This document shows positions 26,102 through 34,297 of a DNA stretch of 64,000 bases, piece after piece. Source of the DNA: Neobacillus mesonae. Its GTDB lineage: Bacteria; Bacillota; Bacilli; Paenibacillales; Paenibacillaceae. The DNA lies in the NCBI GenBank assembly GCA_023715865.1, contig JAMBOW010000001.1:2294001-2358000 (forward strand). The letters run 5' to 3'. The position numbers and the translations under genes are program-made. The notes beneath the pieces were generated by a model that worked only from the letters and a program-made list of their open reading frames with translations, was not told where the DNA came from and searched no databases. The stretch's first letter is position 1; every line of letters starts with the position of its first letter.

Positions 26102-26140
26102 CGTCTGATCATCTCCCGTTAACTTATGTATCGTTCTAAT

Positions 26141-26155
26141 TGAGAATCATTATTA
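26141..26155. promoter_or_regulatory. Fur-box-like sequence between methyltransferase and LuxR genes
   Basis: TGAGAATCATTATTA matches the Bacillus 7-1-7 Fur consensus TGATAATNATTATCA at 13 of 15 positions. It lies between the divergent genes at 26101 and 26223, where it could control either. Confidence 0.5.
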
Positions 26156-26222
26156 ATTATAGGATAATGCTCTATATGCACCATCCCACATATCTGGGAT
26201 TTTAGAGGAGGTCCAAGGGATC

Positions 26223-27305
26223 ATGATGAACACAATGTCTTCAGCCTTACACAGAAGAATAGCTGCAGCGTACAAACCATGCACCACTTCTATACAATAC
26301 AGACAGACCGTTACTAACCTACTTCGGGATGTCATTCCCTTTGATGCCTATTGTTTTACAACAGTGGATCCACAAACCCTTCTCTCAACTGGCGCCGTCG
26401 CAGAGGACGGCGTTGAGGCTATTCACCATGCACTATTTATCAATGAGTATCAGGGAGAGGATTTTAATAAATATAGGGCCATGATTCACAATCGTGAGAC
26501 TTCTGCTGTCTTGAGCATTTCGACAATGGGAAATCTGAGTTTGAGTTCAAGGTATGCAAGTATTCTGCAGCCGGCAGGCTTTGAGGATGAGCTTCGCGCA
26601 GTTCTCGTCACGCATGGTTTCTGCTGGGGATACCTTTCCCTATTTCGCCATGCAGGAAAGGCTTGGTTTACTGAAGCGGAGCGTGAGCAATTGGAGGAAT
26701 GTACATCAGATATAGCAAAAGCTCTACGCGATTATTACCTTCGTATCCCCGTAATAGATGCAGCGACATTAAAAGTGGCAGAGCGTGGCATTCTTATCTT
26801 GTCAGAAAACCTTGAGATCATGTGGCAGAACTCTTCAGCTGAAGAATGGATCAGCCTCCTGCAGGCAGCGGGTGAATTAGATGCAAACATACTTCCTCAT
26901 GCTATACGTGCCGTAAGTACAGATATTCAAAGAGCAGCTGCACATGACGAGCCGCTGTCCAAGACATGCGTAAGTTTGCCTGGCGGCATCTACCTTATCA
27001 TCCAAGCAAGCCTGATTACCAACAAGAGCATGGAACAGCAGATTGCTGTATGGATTGAGCCTGCACCTCTGCATGAAGTACTTCCCCTTATGATTCAAAC
27101 GCATGGATTATCCGGCAGAGAAGCTGAAATTCTGGAGCTTATTCTGCAAGGATATTCTACAAAGGACATTGCCTCAGCCTTACATATTTCCGCGTATACC
27201 GTTCAGGATCATCTGAAATCCATATTCACTAAAACGGGGATGAATTCGAGAAGAGAGCTTTTGCAGCATTTCATCGGCCGCTTTCGTAAAACAGAAAAAG
27301 GATAG
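26223..27305 (+). CDS. LuxR-type transcriptional regulator
   Basis: The 360-residue protein ends in a LuxR/GerE helix-turn-helix (about 290-345): LSGREAEILELILQGYSTKDIA then ALHISAYTVQDHLKSIFTKTGMNSRREL, with recognition helix HISAYTVQDHL. The N-terminal part has a GAF-like layout (about 1-180), a sensory domain of unknown ligand. It has no receiver domain, so a classical two-component partner is not expected. AGGAGGT is upstream of the ATG. It is divergent from the methyltransferase/dehydrogenase pair and could regulate it. Confidence 0.88.
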   Translation: MMNTMSSALHRRIAAAYKPCTTSIQYRQTVTNLLRDVIPFDAYCFTTVDPQTLLSTGAVAEDGVEAIHHALFINEYQGEDFNKYRAMIHNRETSAVLSISTMGNLSLSSRYASILQPAGFEDELRAVLVTHGFCWGYLSLFRHAGKAWFTEAEREQLEECTSDIAKALRDYYLRIPVIDAATLKVAERGILILSENLEIMWQNSSAEEWISLLQAAGELDANILPHAIRAVSTDIQRAAAHDEPLSKTCVSLPGGIYLIIQASLITNKSMEQQIAVWIEPAPLHEVLPLMIQTHGLSGREAEILELILQGYSTKDIASALHISAYTVQDHLKSIFTKTGMNSRRELLQHFIGRFRKTEKG

Positions 27306-27336
27306 ACTAGTCGCTTCTACTAGGCCTATCCTTTTT
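27294..27336 (+). terminator. Terminator overlapping the end of the LuxR gene
   Basis: AAAAAGGATAG with ACTAGT (27295-27311) pairs with ACTAG and CCTATCCTTTTT (27319-27336). The TAG stop codon is inside the 5' arm. Confidence 0.85.
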
Positions 27337-27394
27337 ATTGAATCTGCTCATTCACCCCGTTGGGGTTCTACAAATATGATGGATACTCCGTTTG

Positions 27395-27583
27395 TCACCT
27401 GGAGTCCACTTTCCTTCTAATTAATATTCCAATCACTATGGATATAATCATTAGTAATAACGATTGCAGAATGCCGGGCCAAGGGACGTCATAGAAAGCT
27501 TCACCCTTAAACAACATATGATATGCTGTACATCCAACTAGAAAAAGTAAACTACTTAATAGAATATGAACCCATCTCATCAT
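27395..27583 (-). CDS. Small two-pass membrane protein (62 residues)
   Basis: The peptide starts MMRWVHILLSSLLFLVGCTAYH and has a second hydrophobic segment ILQSLLLMIISIVIGILI before a basic RRKVDSR end, so two membrane helices are predicted. GAGAGGTGG lies 7-8 bp before the ATG. It starts 15 bp downstream of another small membrane protein gene, giving a two-gene unit. I know no named family for it. Confidence 0.72.
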   Translation of the reverse strand: MMRWVHILLSSLLFLVGCTAYHMLFKGEAFYDVPWPGILQSLLLMIISIVIGILIRRKVDSR

Positions 27584-27598
27584 GGATATCCACCTCTC

Positions 27599-27757
27599 TT
27601 AACGGAGCTCTGAATCTCTTTCTTTCAAATGCTGTTTGATTTCTCTCAATTCCTGCAGAATCTGCCTATTATATTTCGTATTATTCGAATAATCGATTCC
27701 TAGCCTGATGACAACTATACCAATTACAAAAGACACGATGACCAATACAATGTCCAA
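27599..27757 (-). CDS. Small single-pass membrane peptide with cytosolic coil (52 residues)
   Basis: A short gene starts at a TTG (27757) with AGGGAGG 7 bp upstream; an ATG at 27763 abuts the ribosome binding site and is unlikely to be used. The product has one membrane helix (LDIVLVIVSFVIGIVVIRL) followed by a hydrophilic helix (NRQILQELREIKQHLKERD) likely to form a short coiled coil. It lies 15 bp upstream of the 62-residue protein, so both should be cotranscribed. Confidence 0.72.
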   Translation of the reverse strand: MDIVLVIVSFVIGIVVIRLGIDYSNNTKYNRQILQELREIKQHLKERDSELR

Positions 27758-27789
27758 AAACATACCTCCCTATATACCAAACAAATATG

Positions 27790-28260
27790 CTATTTCACAA
27801 TCATTTTAGAAATGGCAGCCTTGACCTCTACTTTGTTTCCAGCGGGGCCAAATGCATATCCTTCCATTATACCGTACTTGGCATCAAAGTCTTCTGCTCT
27901 GATCCACACCATGCTTATATCCTTAGAAATATGGATGGAGCCTTCCGTTCGAGAATGTTTATTATCATCCCACTTGGCGATATGGTGCACCTACTCAGGG
28001 CCATCAAGATCTGCCGCAAAGCGATAGGTTAAATCCTCATCCACCGTTACGTTGCCTACTATTCGGTGCTTTCCGGAAAGTCTTTTATATAGCTCACCTT
28101 CGACTTTAATCGTTGTTTTCTGTTCAAATGCATCTTCATTGGAATAGAGAATGCCGTTATAGCTTTTTTCGAATGGAACACCGCCATGATACAGAATAAG
28201 TACAATAACAACAGCTAAGAGAGAGGCATAGAAAAGAATTCTTTTATGTATAATAGTCAT
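27790..28260 (-). pseudogene. Membrane-anchored protein gene interrupted by an in-frame TAG
   Basis: A 156-residue frame starts at 28260 with an N-terminal membrane anchor (RILFYASLLAVVIVLILYH) and a beta-rich extracytoplasmic domain. It is broken by TAG at 27991-27993, after residue 89 (FAADLDGPE), but continues in the same frame for 66 more codons with matching character (WIRAEDFDAKYGIMEGYAFGPAG). A CAG to TAG change would explain this. As read, only the first 89 residues are made. Restart at the adjacent GTG (27990) is possible but lacks a ribosome binding site. Function unknown. Confidence 0.8.
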
Positions 28261-28388
28261 CCCTAATCCTCCGGACGTAATAACAGGTTATATACTATAA
28301 ACGTTATTTGCGAATCAATAGTTTAATAGTTATTTCCGTAGTTTCAAATGATCACCGATTCCGTTGTATTGAGGAAGTGAGAAAGAGA

Positions 28389-28433
28389 ATGCCCAGTATT
28401 ATTGAGCTTCTACAGATTGAATTAGAAGAGTAA
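28389..28433 (+). CDS. Candidate 14-residue peptide, doubtful
   Basis: An ATG with GAGGAAGTGAGA upstream opens a 14-codon frame (MPSIIELLQIELEE) that ends just before the hairpin of the SDR gene's terminator. It is the only plus-strand signal in the 226 bp between the broken gene and the SDR gene. It may be a gene remnant or chance. Confidence 0.25.
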   Translation: MPSIIELLQIELEE

Positions 28434-28467
28434 TAAAAAAAGACCGCCAAATCACCTGGCGGTCTTC
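28431..28467 (-). terminator. Terminator of the SDR gene
   Basis: AAGACCGCCA pairs with TGGCGGTCTT across a 7-nt loop. The minus strand ends in a run of seven T. It lies 20 bp past the SDR stop. Confidence 0.92.
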
Positions 28468-28486
28468 ATTAATGCCTATACTTAGA

Positions 28487-29251
28487 TTAGCGAGCTGTCC
28501 ATGCTCCATCTACAGTGATGACTTCACCGTTAATGAATTTTGACTCGTCGGAACCGAGGAATAATGCCGCTTGAGCAATATCCTCTGCTTCACCGCCGTT
28601 AAATGGACCTAGGTCCCCGAAGGTTGCTGCGCCCAGCGGATCCAGATCAGCAAAATTAGGCGTCATACCTGTAGAGATCGAGCCTGGTGCAATAACGTTG
28701 GCACGAATTTTACCATTTTCACGGCCATAGAAGGAAGCGATATTTTTAACAAGACCGATTGCCGCATGCTTAGACATGGTGTAAGCCGCACCGCCGCGTG
28801 CTCCAAGATAGCCTGCTACAGATGCAACGTTCACAATTGTACCGCCTGTTTCCTGCTTGTTAAACACTTTGATTGCTGAACGGGAAGCATAGAATTGACC
28901 GTTAAGGTTTACCCCCATCACACGTTCAAACAATTCATTCGAAGTATTTTCCACGGATGTCATGTTATCGAAGATACCGGCTACATTCGCTAGAATATCC
29001 AGCTTTCCATATTCACTTACCGCTTTTTGAATCATTGCCTCTACGCCTGCTTCTTTAGACACATCCGTTCTGATCGCCACGGCTGTGCCACCTGCTGCTT
29101 GAATTTCTTTCAACGTTTCATTCATAGATGTTTCGTTGAACTCAGCAAGTACAACTTTTGCCCCTTCTTGTGCATATAGTTTCGCAGTTGCGCGTCCCAT
29201 TCCGGAGCCAGCACCTGTTACAATTGCTACTTTTCCTTCTAATCTAGCCAT
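28487..29251 (-). CDS. SDR family oxidoreductase
   Basis: The 254-residue protein is a classical short-chain dehydrogenase: cofactor motif TGAGSGMG (about residues 12-19), NVAG (about 88-91), catalytic Ser in NVASVAG (about 141) and YTMSK (Tyr and Lys, about 156-160). The acidic residue after strand 2 (LAEFN) suggests NAD over NADP. Substrate is unknown; glucose dehydrogenase-like and 3-oxoacyl reductase-like members look similar. GAGGAGG lies upstream of the ATG. It is divergent from the TetR gene, the usual layout for a TetR-regulated oxidoreductase. Confidence 0.93.
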   Translation of the reverse strand: MARLEGKVAIVTGAGSGMGRATAKLYAQEGAKVVLAEFNETSMNETLKEIQAAGGTAVAIRTDVSKEAGVEAMIQKAVSEYGKLDILANVAGIFDNMTSVENTSNELFERVMGVNLNGQFYASRSAIKVFNKQETGGTIVNVASVAGYLGARGGAAYTMSKHAAIGLVKNIASFYGRENGKIRANVIAPGSISTGMTPNFADLDPLGAATFGDLGPFNGGEAEDIAQAALFLGSDESKFINGEVITVDGAWTAR

Positions 29252-29314
29252 CTTTTTTTATCCTCCTCAGCTTGAAAACGAATTCAATCAATGTCGAAAT
29301 TTTGTAACAAATTC

Positions 29315-29343
29315 AGTATAATACGACTAGATGAACTGCCCAA
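29315..29343 (-). promoter_or_regulatory. Promoter of the SDR gene
   Basis: On the minus strand TTGGGC (29338-29343) and TATACT (29315-29320) are 17 bp apart, about 65 bp upstream of the SDR start. Confidence 0.6.
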
Positions 29344-29362
29344 TATGCAATGTTTTTCGATT

Positions 29363-29378
29363 TGTATGAAAACATACA
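29363..29378. promoter_or_regulatory. Candidate TetR operator
   Basis: TGTATG-AAAA-CATACA is a perfect inverted repeat between the SDR promoter and the TetR gene, 46 bp upstream of the regulator's start. Confidence 0.55.
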
Positions 29379-29423
29379 CTTTAGCAAATTGTGTTCGTTA
29401 AAATTTTTGATAAGGAGCTTTTC

Positions 29424-30047
29424 ATGTCTGTTCAACATCCAGATAAACGAGTAAGAAGATCAAAGGAAAATTTTAAAAGCACCTTGTTAACCCTAATGGA
29501 ACAGAAGAGCTTTCACGACATTACCATTACCGAAATCGTCCATGCAGCGGACTATAACCGCGGAACCTTCTATGCCCACTATGAATCCAAAGAAGCACTG
29601 CTCGATGAGATGATCGAGGACATCTTCGAGGAGATGACCGAAGCTCATCGAAAGCCTTATATCGGCCTCAACACTATCGATTTCAATTTACTCCCGCCTG
29701 AATCTATCATTTTGTTCCACCACTTTCTGGAGCATAAACGATTCTATAAGATTATGTTTGATGAGAAAACAAACTATAACTTCTATGAGAAGATGTCGAA
29801 GCGATTGGACCGGCTGTTTCGTGAAGAGTTTGAATTCTCCTATATTGATGTGGATCCTCATATCGACATTAATTTGTTTAGCACCTACCGGATACACGGG
29901 ATCATAGGGCTCATCATGGAATGGATTGATAACAACTTTGATCAGTCCCCGGAGTACATGGGAGAGCAGCTTATCCATATCTTAAAGTTCAAAACTCCTG
30001 TTGTTTTTGTAAAAAATGATAAACTAAAAAACAGTCCTCTTTCCTAA
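29424..30047 (+). CDS. TetR/AcrR family regulator
   Basis: The 207-residue protein has an N-terminal TetR DNA-binding domain: RSKENFKSTLLTLMEQKSFHDITI then TEIVHAADYNRGTFYAHYESKEALLDEM (about 10-60). The C-terminal ligand-binding part resembles the TetR_C_7/DhaS-like group. The ATG at 29424 has AAGGAG 6 bp upstream; an upstream in-frame GTG at 29391 does not. It probably represses the divergent SDR gene through the inverted repeat at 29363. Confidence 0.9.
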   Translation: MSVQHPDKRVRRSKENFKSTLLTLMEQKSFHDITITEIVHAADYNRGTFYAHYESKEALLDEMIEDIFEEMTEAHRKPYIGLNTIDFNLLPPESIILFHHFLEHKRFYKIMFDEKTNYNFYEKMSKRLDRLFREEFEFSYIDVDPHIDINLFSTYRIHGIIGLIMEWIDNNFDQSPEYMGEQLIHILKFKTPVVFVKNDKLKNSPLS

Positions 30048-30062
30048 TACAAGAGGACTGTT
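30026..30062 (-). terminator. Terminator of the YdbS-YdbT-YfiT-CPBP operon
   Basis: AACAGTCCTCTT pairs with AAGAGGACTGTT. The minus strand then reads into TTTTTT. It overlaps the 3' end of the convergent TetR gene. Confidence 0.88.
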
Positions 30063-30093
30063 ACTATGTATAATGATGTCTTTATAAAAACAT

Positions 30094-30879
30094 TTAGAAT
30101 ATGATGCCGCTTAAACAGAACATCATATTCATGACAAAATGTAAAATGATTGAAGGCAAGATCCCCTTAGCCCGAATTGTCATTCCCCCGAATACGAGTC
30201 CTCCGACTGCAAACAAAATACATATGAACCAGGAGAATCCGATAGAATAGTGATACAACCCAAAGCCAAGGCTGGCAATGCATAACCCATACACAGGTCC
30301 AAGCAGGCTGACAGCCTTACTTAGAATCATTCCCCTCCATAGAATCTCCTCAAGTATGGAATTAACTGCGGAAAACAGCAAGCCATATAGTGTTAGAGTC
30401 AGCAAATCCTCTGCTGCAAAATCAATGATAAAACTAAAAATAGCCGTAATGATGATAATACCCACCAGCAGAAATCTCCACATGGGATCCTTCACGAGAC
30501 CTTTCCATATAAGCGGAAAATAGATAGTACTTCGAAAAGATCCAATAGAAAGGTAGTTTTTTTCATGTCGCTGAAGAAAAATAAAAGGAACGATGAAGCC
30601 TATCAAACCTGATCTGGATAATATAATCTTCCATTCCTCACTCAGGTCCAAACGATAGATCAGTTCCGACAGCAGCGCCCATACGCTGTACCCAAAGGAG
30701 AAAGCAAGAATGAGATAGAGCCACTCTTTACTGAGGCGACTGAATAGACGCATAATAAGAAAAAGTGCAGCTGCATAAACAAGAGCAATAGACCAGCTCA
30801 AATACTGGAGTATAATGATCGAAAAGATAAATAAAACCGCCGAGAGGTTATTCTCTTTCTTTAGTATGTTCGTTATCAT
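30094..30879 (-). CDS. CPBP family intramembrane protease
   Basis: The 261-residue membrane protein has about eight helices and the CPBP (Abi, CAAX protease/bacteriocin-processing) motifs: LEEILWRGMIL with the catalytic Glu pair and Arg, FGLYHYSIG with the first His, and ILHFVMNMMF with the second His and Asn. Such glutamic proteases act in protein maturation or bacteriocin self-immunity. Its ATG overlaps the TGA of the YfiT-like gene by 4 bp. As the last gene of an operon beginning with ydbS-ydbT, a role in envelope stress or peptide resistance is plausible. Confidence 0.88.
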   Translation of the reverse strand: MITNILKKENNLSAVLFIFSIIILQYLSWSIALVYAAALFLIMRLFSRLSKEWLYLILAFSFGYSVWALLSELIYRLDLSEEWKIILSRSGLIGFIVPFIFLQRHEKNYLSIGSFRSTIYFPLIWKGLVKDPMWRFLLVGIIIITAIFSFIIDFAAEDLLTLTLYGLLFSAVNSILEEILWRGMILSKAVSLLGPVYGLCIASLGFGLYHYSIGFSWFICILFAVGGLVFGGMTIRAKGILPSIILHFVMNMMFCLSGIIF

Positions 30880-31394
30880 TTGCTATGCAATCCTGCTTCA
30901 ATTTGCGCCGTGTGATGTCTATTGTGCCATAACAATCTTTGGAGTGCCGTATCGAGCGTTATTGTCCCGAGTGCGTCCGTGCGAAGCTTTCGACGAAAGT
31001 CATCCGGTACAAGGCTGATCAGCAGGACAAAAAATCGTTTGTGCAGTATTTCCAGCAGATGGATTGATTCCTCCGCAGAAAATGCTTTGTAATCCTCGAG
31101 CTCTGCCCATAAATCTTCCCGATACGAGCTTGCCACCGGCTCAGCCTCTGTAAGAGCACGTTTAAATCGGATATAAGCGTTCATATCATTATCTGCCATA
31201 TGATGTATTACCTGTTGAATATTCCAGCCTTCCGGACGGTACGGTGTAAGGAACTGGTCTGAATTTAAATGTCTTGTTAACCTTCTGAGTTTGATGCTTA
31301 CCTCTGGCAGCTGATGAATAAAATCCTGCCGAGCTTCATCCGAAAGCTGACGGATGGGCTCAAATTGACCTATCGGGTAACGTAAATGATCCAT
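30876..31394 (-). CDS. YfiT/BstA-type DinB-fold bacillithiol transferase
   Basis: The 172-residue protein starts MDHLRYPIGQFEPI, as YfiT-family proteins do, and holds the three-His metal site: His64/65 in QQVIHHMADND and His157/161 in LLWHNRHHTAQI. YfiT-like proteins are metal-dependent thiol S-transferases that use bacillithiol on electrophilic toxins. The ATG at 31394 has GGAGCTG about 8 bp upstream; longer readings overlap the ydbT gene. It is coupled to the CPBP gene by a 4-bp overlap. Confidence 0.9.
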   Translation of the reverse strand: MDHLRYPIGQFEPIRQLSDEARQDFIHQLPEVSIKLRRLTRHLNSDQFLTPYRPEGWNIQQVIHHMADNDMNAYIRFKRALTEAEPVASSYREDLWAELEDYKAFSAEESIHLLEILHKRFFVLLISLVPDDFRRKLRTDALGTITLDTALQRLLWHNRHHTAQIEAGLHSK

Positions 31395-31413
31395 TAACGA
31401 TTCAGCTCCATTA

Positions 31414-32982
31414 TTAAATATGCTGTTCATCACTCGTAAAAGTGTACACATCCTTCGTCCGTCCCATATACCACATATAAAAATCGTCGGCTGCCTTCTC
31501 AGGCACATCATGAGCTGTGTGATGAAGGACAGGCTTAGCACGGTTTGTCGTATGTATCGAGGCAAGCGCGATGCGCCGCTGAAGGAATCCCTGCGTTACT
31601 TTGACTGCTGTGATCTTAGACCTTTTGGAAATGAATAGACTAGTCCCGAAACCCCCGCTTCTAAACTGAATAAAGTGCTCTCCGATCATATATCTGGAGT
31701 TCATAAAGTCGAGCATTCTCCATACGACCACACACAATAGCAGGATCACGGAAAGCACCCACCAGATCTGATCCCATCCGAATACTGCAGGTTTAAAATA
31801 AACAAGCAGCGCTGTCGCAATGATCCATATCCAGCTCGGCTTCACAAGACGGAGCCATAACGCTTTACGCGGTAGCTTGATCATATCCTGACTTACTTCA
31901 TAGGAAGGCAGGATGTTCGGAATCATAGAATAGGCCTCTCTAACGGGTAAAAAGGGGTACAACGAGTTTACCTCATGCTCCTCTTCCCCAACGCTGCCTG
32001 CAGTAACCAGCTTCACCTCTGCAAGCCCGAGCATTCTTTTCATGAAGGATTGCGTAATCTCAACGCCCTGTACCTTCTCTTTGGAGATAGAAAAGGACGT
32101 TTGTTCCATAACGCCTTTTGTAATATAGATCCTCTCTTCATCCGAGGAGATTTCATAATTGCCATACTTTAAAAAAGTAGTGACAATGCCAAGAATAATG
32201 GATATAACGATAAGGCCTGTAATGACCAGCGTCATCATCCACCAGGAGGAAAGAACAGCTGCCAATACCCCCTCAGCCTGTTCTTCAATATCTATAAAGT
32301 CTTGCACATTGGAATACACGGTACCCAGGATCGGAATGAGTACAAGAAAGCTGAGCGAAGTAAAAGACGCTTTGAATACATCCTTACTTGTCGGCTTGAA
32401 GTGAAGCGTTCTACGCTGTATTCTCGAGTTTTCCATGGGTGCTGACTCATCTCTGCTTTCTTGCACAGCCTCTTGCACAGCATTTTGCTCAGTCGCTGCT
32501 TGACCCGTTGTTGAGTCAGAAATGATATTCTCCCGATTCATGCGTTCAGCAATATACTTCTCCAGGCGATCCGCTTCGGTTCGGGAAATCACTTTAAATT
32601 CAACAGCTGCTTCATCCCCGCTCATGCCTGTCTCAAACCGGATGGACGTAACATTAAATATCCGATGAAATAAAGAGGCATGCCGATTCACATTCTGGAT
32701 TTTCGTAAATGGGATCGTCCGCTTGGATGTAACGAATACTCCTTTGTGCAGATGAAAGGATGTATCATCCAGTCGATATCGTTCTGTAAACCAGCCCCAT
32801 ACAATCATAACAAGAGAAACCGCGATAACGAGATAAAAAATCCATCTTCCATAGATCACCCACTTGGCTTCCGATCCCATACGGAGCACAAACAGCAGAA
32901 TAATAACCGAGAAGGAGTTCTTAATTAGATTCCATACGCCAAAAAGAATACGCAGAGGATGGTAACGTTGTTCGTCAGTCAT
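31414..32982 (-). CDS. ydbT: PH domain-containing membrane protein YdbT
   Basis: This 522-residue protein has repeated bacterial PH (bPH2) domains separated by pairs of membrane helices, seen in TIPFTKIQNVNRHASLFHRIFNV (about 92-114) and FSISKEKVQGVEITQSFMKRMLGLAEV (about 295-321), matching YdbT of Bacillus subtilis. YdbS and YdbT together give resistance to certain circular bacteriocins, with an unresolved mechanism. The start ATG overlaps the ydbS stop by 4 bp. A Gln/Glu-rich linker (about 155-190) joins the first PH unit to the second. Confidence 0.9.
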   Translation of the reverse strand: MTDEQRYHPLRILFGVWNLIKNSFSVIILLFVLRMGSEAKWVIYGRWIFYLVIAVSLVMIVWGWFTERYRLDDTSFHLHKGVFVTSKRTIPFTKIQNVNRHASLFHRIFNVTSIRFETGMSGDEAAVEFKVISRTEADRLEKYIAERMNRENIISDSTTGQAATEQNAVQEAVQESRDESAPMENSRIQRRTLHFKPTSKDVFKASFTSLSFLVLIPILGTVYSNVQDFIDIEEQAEGVLAAVLSSWWMMTLVITGLIVISIILGIVTTFLKYGNYEISSDEERIYITKGVMEQTSFSISKEKVQGVEITQSFMKRMLGLAEVKLVTAGSVGEEEHEVNSLYPFLPVREAYSMIPNILPSYEVSQDMIKLPRKALWLRLVKPSWIWIIATALLVYFKPAVFGWDQIWWVLSVILLLCVVVWRMLDFMNSRYMIGEHFIQFRSGGFGTSLFISKRSKITAVKVTQGFLQRRIALASIHTTNRAKPVLHHTAHDVPEKAADDFYMWYMGRTKDVYTFTSDEQHI

Positions 32983-33476
32983 TCATCCACCTCTTTTATT
33001 TTTGCATAATAAGCGATCTGATCCCGCAGCTCCACAGCCACTTGCTCGGGAAGGACGGGAATGTTATGGGATGATCCCATCGTTTCTACAGATATTGCAT
33101 ACAAGTTATATTTTCGAAGCAGCGGTCCTTGACGGGTAGCCACCGATTGAATCTTGCTCATCGGAATAAGCTGATGCACTTCCGTCAGCGTACCAAACTT
33201 TAGCTGCAGAAACTGCTCTGATACATCGTAACGCCAATGGGAGTACAGCAGCTTGGGACGGATTAAGATTTCCCAGACAGCATACAGCACAGATAGGACG
33301 GTCAGTCCGATTAAAATCCAGCCGATCCATGGATACCAAGAGAAATAAGAATCCAGAAAAAATAATACCCCCAGCAAAATAAATCCTGCAACATTGCTTA
33401 AAATTCCACTAATCCGCCAAATTCTAACGGCATTGTCCGCTAATCGATTCTGTGGTTCTTTCGTTTGCGAATACAC
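32979..33476 (-). CDS. ydbS: PH domain-containing membrane protein YdbS
   Basis: The 165-residue protein has two membrane helices (ILSNVAGFILLGVLFFLD and YPWIGWILIGLTVLSVLYAVWEIL) followed by one bPH2 domain (HQLIPMSKIQSVATRQGPLLRKYNLYAISVET, about 115-146), the layout of YdbS. A GTG start has GAGGTGATGGA just upstream. It leads a four-gene operon (ydbS, ydbT, YfiT-like, CPBP) coupled by overlaps. The pair probably acts together in the membrane as in Bacillus. Confidence 0.9.
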   Translation of the reverse strand: MYSQTKEPQNRLADNAVRIWRISGILSNVAGFILLGVLFFLDSYFSWYPWIGWILIGLTVLSVLYAVWEILIRPKLLYSHWRYDVSEQFLQLKFGTLTEVHQLIPMSKIQSVATRQGPLLRKYNLYAISVETMGSSHNIPVLPEQVAVELRDQIAYYAKIKEVDE

Positions 33477-33562
33477 TCCATCACCTCTGTCTTGACCAGC
33501 TTTACAGCTCGGTCTGTCTTCAAATCAAGTTCATGAAATGACTTATTTCTTAAATTTATCCA

Positions 33563-33590
33563 TTACAAATGTAACAGTTAATACTATACT
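33563..33590 (+). promoter_or_regulatory. Promoter with overlapping palindrome upstream of the DUF2975 gene
   Basis: TTACAA (33563-33568) and TATACT (33585-33590) are 16 bp apart. The perfect inverted repeat TTACA-AA-TGTAA (33563-33574) covers the -35. The downstream YozG-type HTH protein is a candidate to bind it. The 5' leader to the start codon is about 110 bp. Confidence 0.55.
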
Positions 33591-33708
33591 TTTCAATATA
33601 TTTTTATCGTTTTTCAATAAATTAATATTGATTTTCATAAGTATTTTAGTTTATATTAACAATCACAGGCCAGATTCATTACAATTCAGACAAAAGGAGT
33701 TAAGACAA

Positions 33709-34281
33709 ATGAAGCTTAAAAAGATTTTTAAATGGGGATCTAGGATATGTATGATCTTATTTTATTTTGTGCTGCTGCTAGGGATCTTCAATATCTTTGA
33801 TCATATGTCCTATATATGGTTTCCGGACAGCGCGTTTGCTCAGTCTTTTGGAGGATTTACTCCTATATTCAGTTATGCTGATCTTTATTTCAATGAGGAA
33901 CCCGCTTTGTACAGCGATACGTCCTTCATCCTTCTATCTCTGTTATCCGCAACAACGATGACGGTGGTAAGTTTGCTCTCCTTATGGTATATGTCTAAAT
34001 TTCTGCGTAATATATATGCTGACAGCTTGTTCATGAATCAGAATGTCACGATTTTATATAAATTGGGGATTGTGATCATAGTTTTAGGTACTGTTTTTAC
34101 ATACACCGACGGTCTGCTTCTGTCAAAAACGTTGGATGAACTGATTATAACCAATGCACAACTGGTCCTGACCGATTATTCCTACCTCGATTCAATCCTA
34201 AGCGGCATCTTTCTAATCATTATAGCTTCAGCGCTTAAAATTGCAGTTCAGGCCGTTGAAGAAAACAAAAATACAATTTAA
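33709..34281 (+). CDS. DUF2975 membrane protein
   Basis: The 190-residue protein has four membrane helices: MILFYFVLLLGIFNIF, LLSLLSATTMTVVSLLSLWY, ILYKLGIVIIVLGTVF and ILSGIFLIIIASALKI. This is the layout of DUF2975, in which the central part carries a SLFMNQNVTILYKLG-type segment. The ATG at 33709 has AAAGGAG about 9 bp upstream. It lies 16 bp before the YozG-type regulator; such pairs are widespread in Bacillota and seem to form a regulated unit, but the role is unknown. Confidence 0.88.
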   Translation: MKLKKIFKWGSRICMILFYFVLLLGIFNIFDHMSYIWFPDSAFAQSFGGFTPIFSYADLYFNEEPALYSDTSFILLSLLSATTMTVVSLLSLWYMSKFLRNIYADSLFMNQNVTILYKLGIVIIVLGTVFTYTDGLLLSKTLDELIITNAQLVLTDYSYLDSILSGIFLIIIASALKIAVQAVEENKNTI

Positions 34282-34297
34282 AAAGTAGGCGATAACA

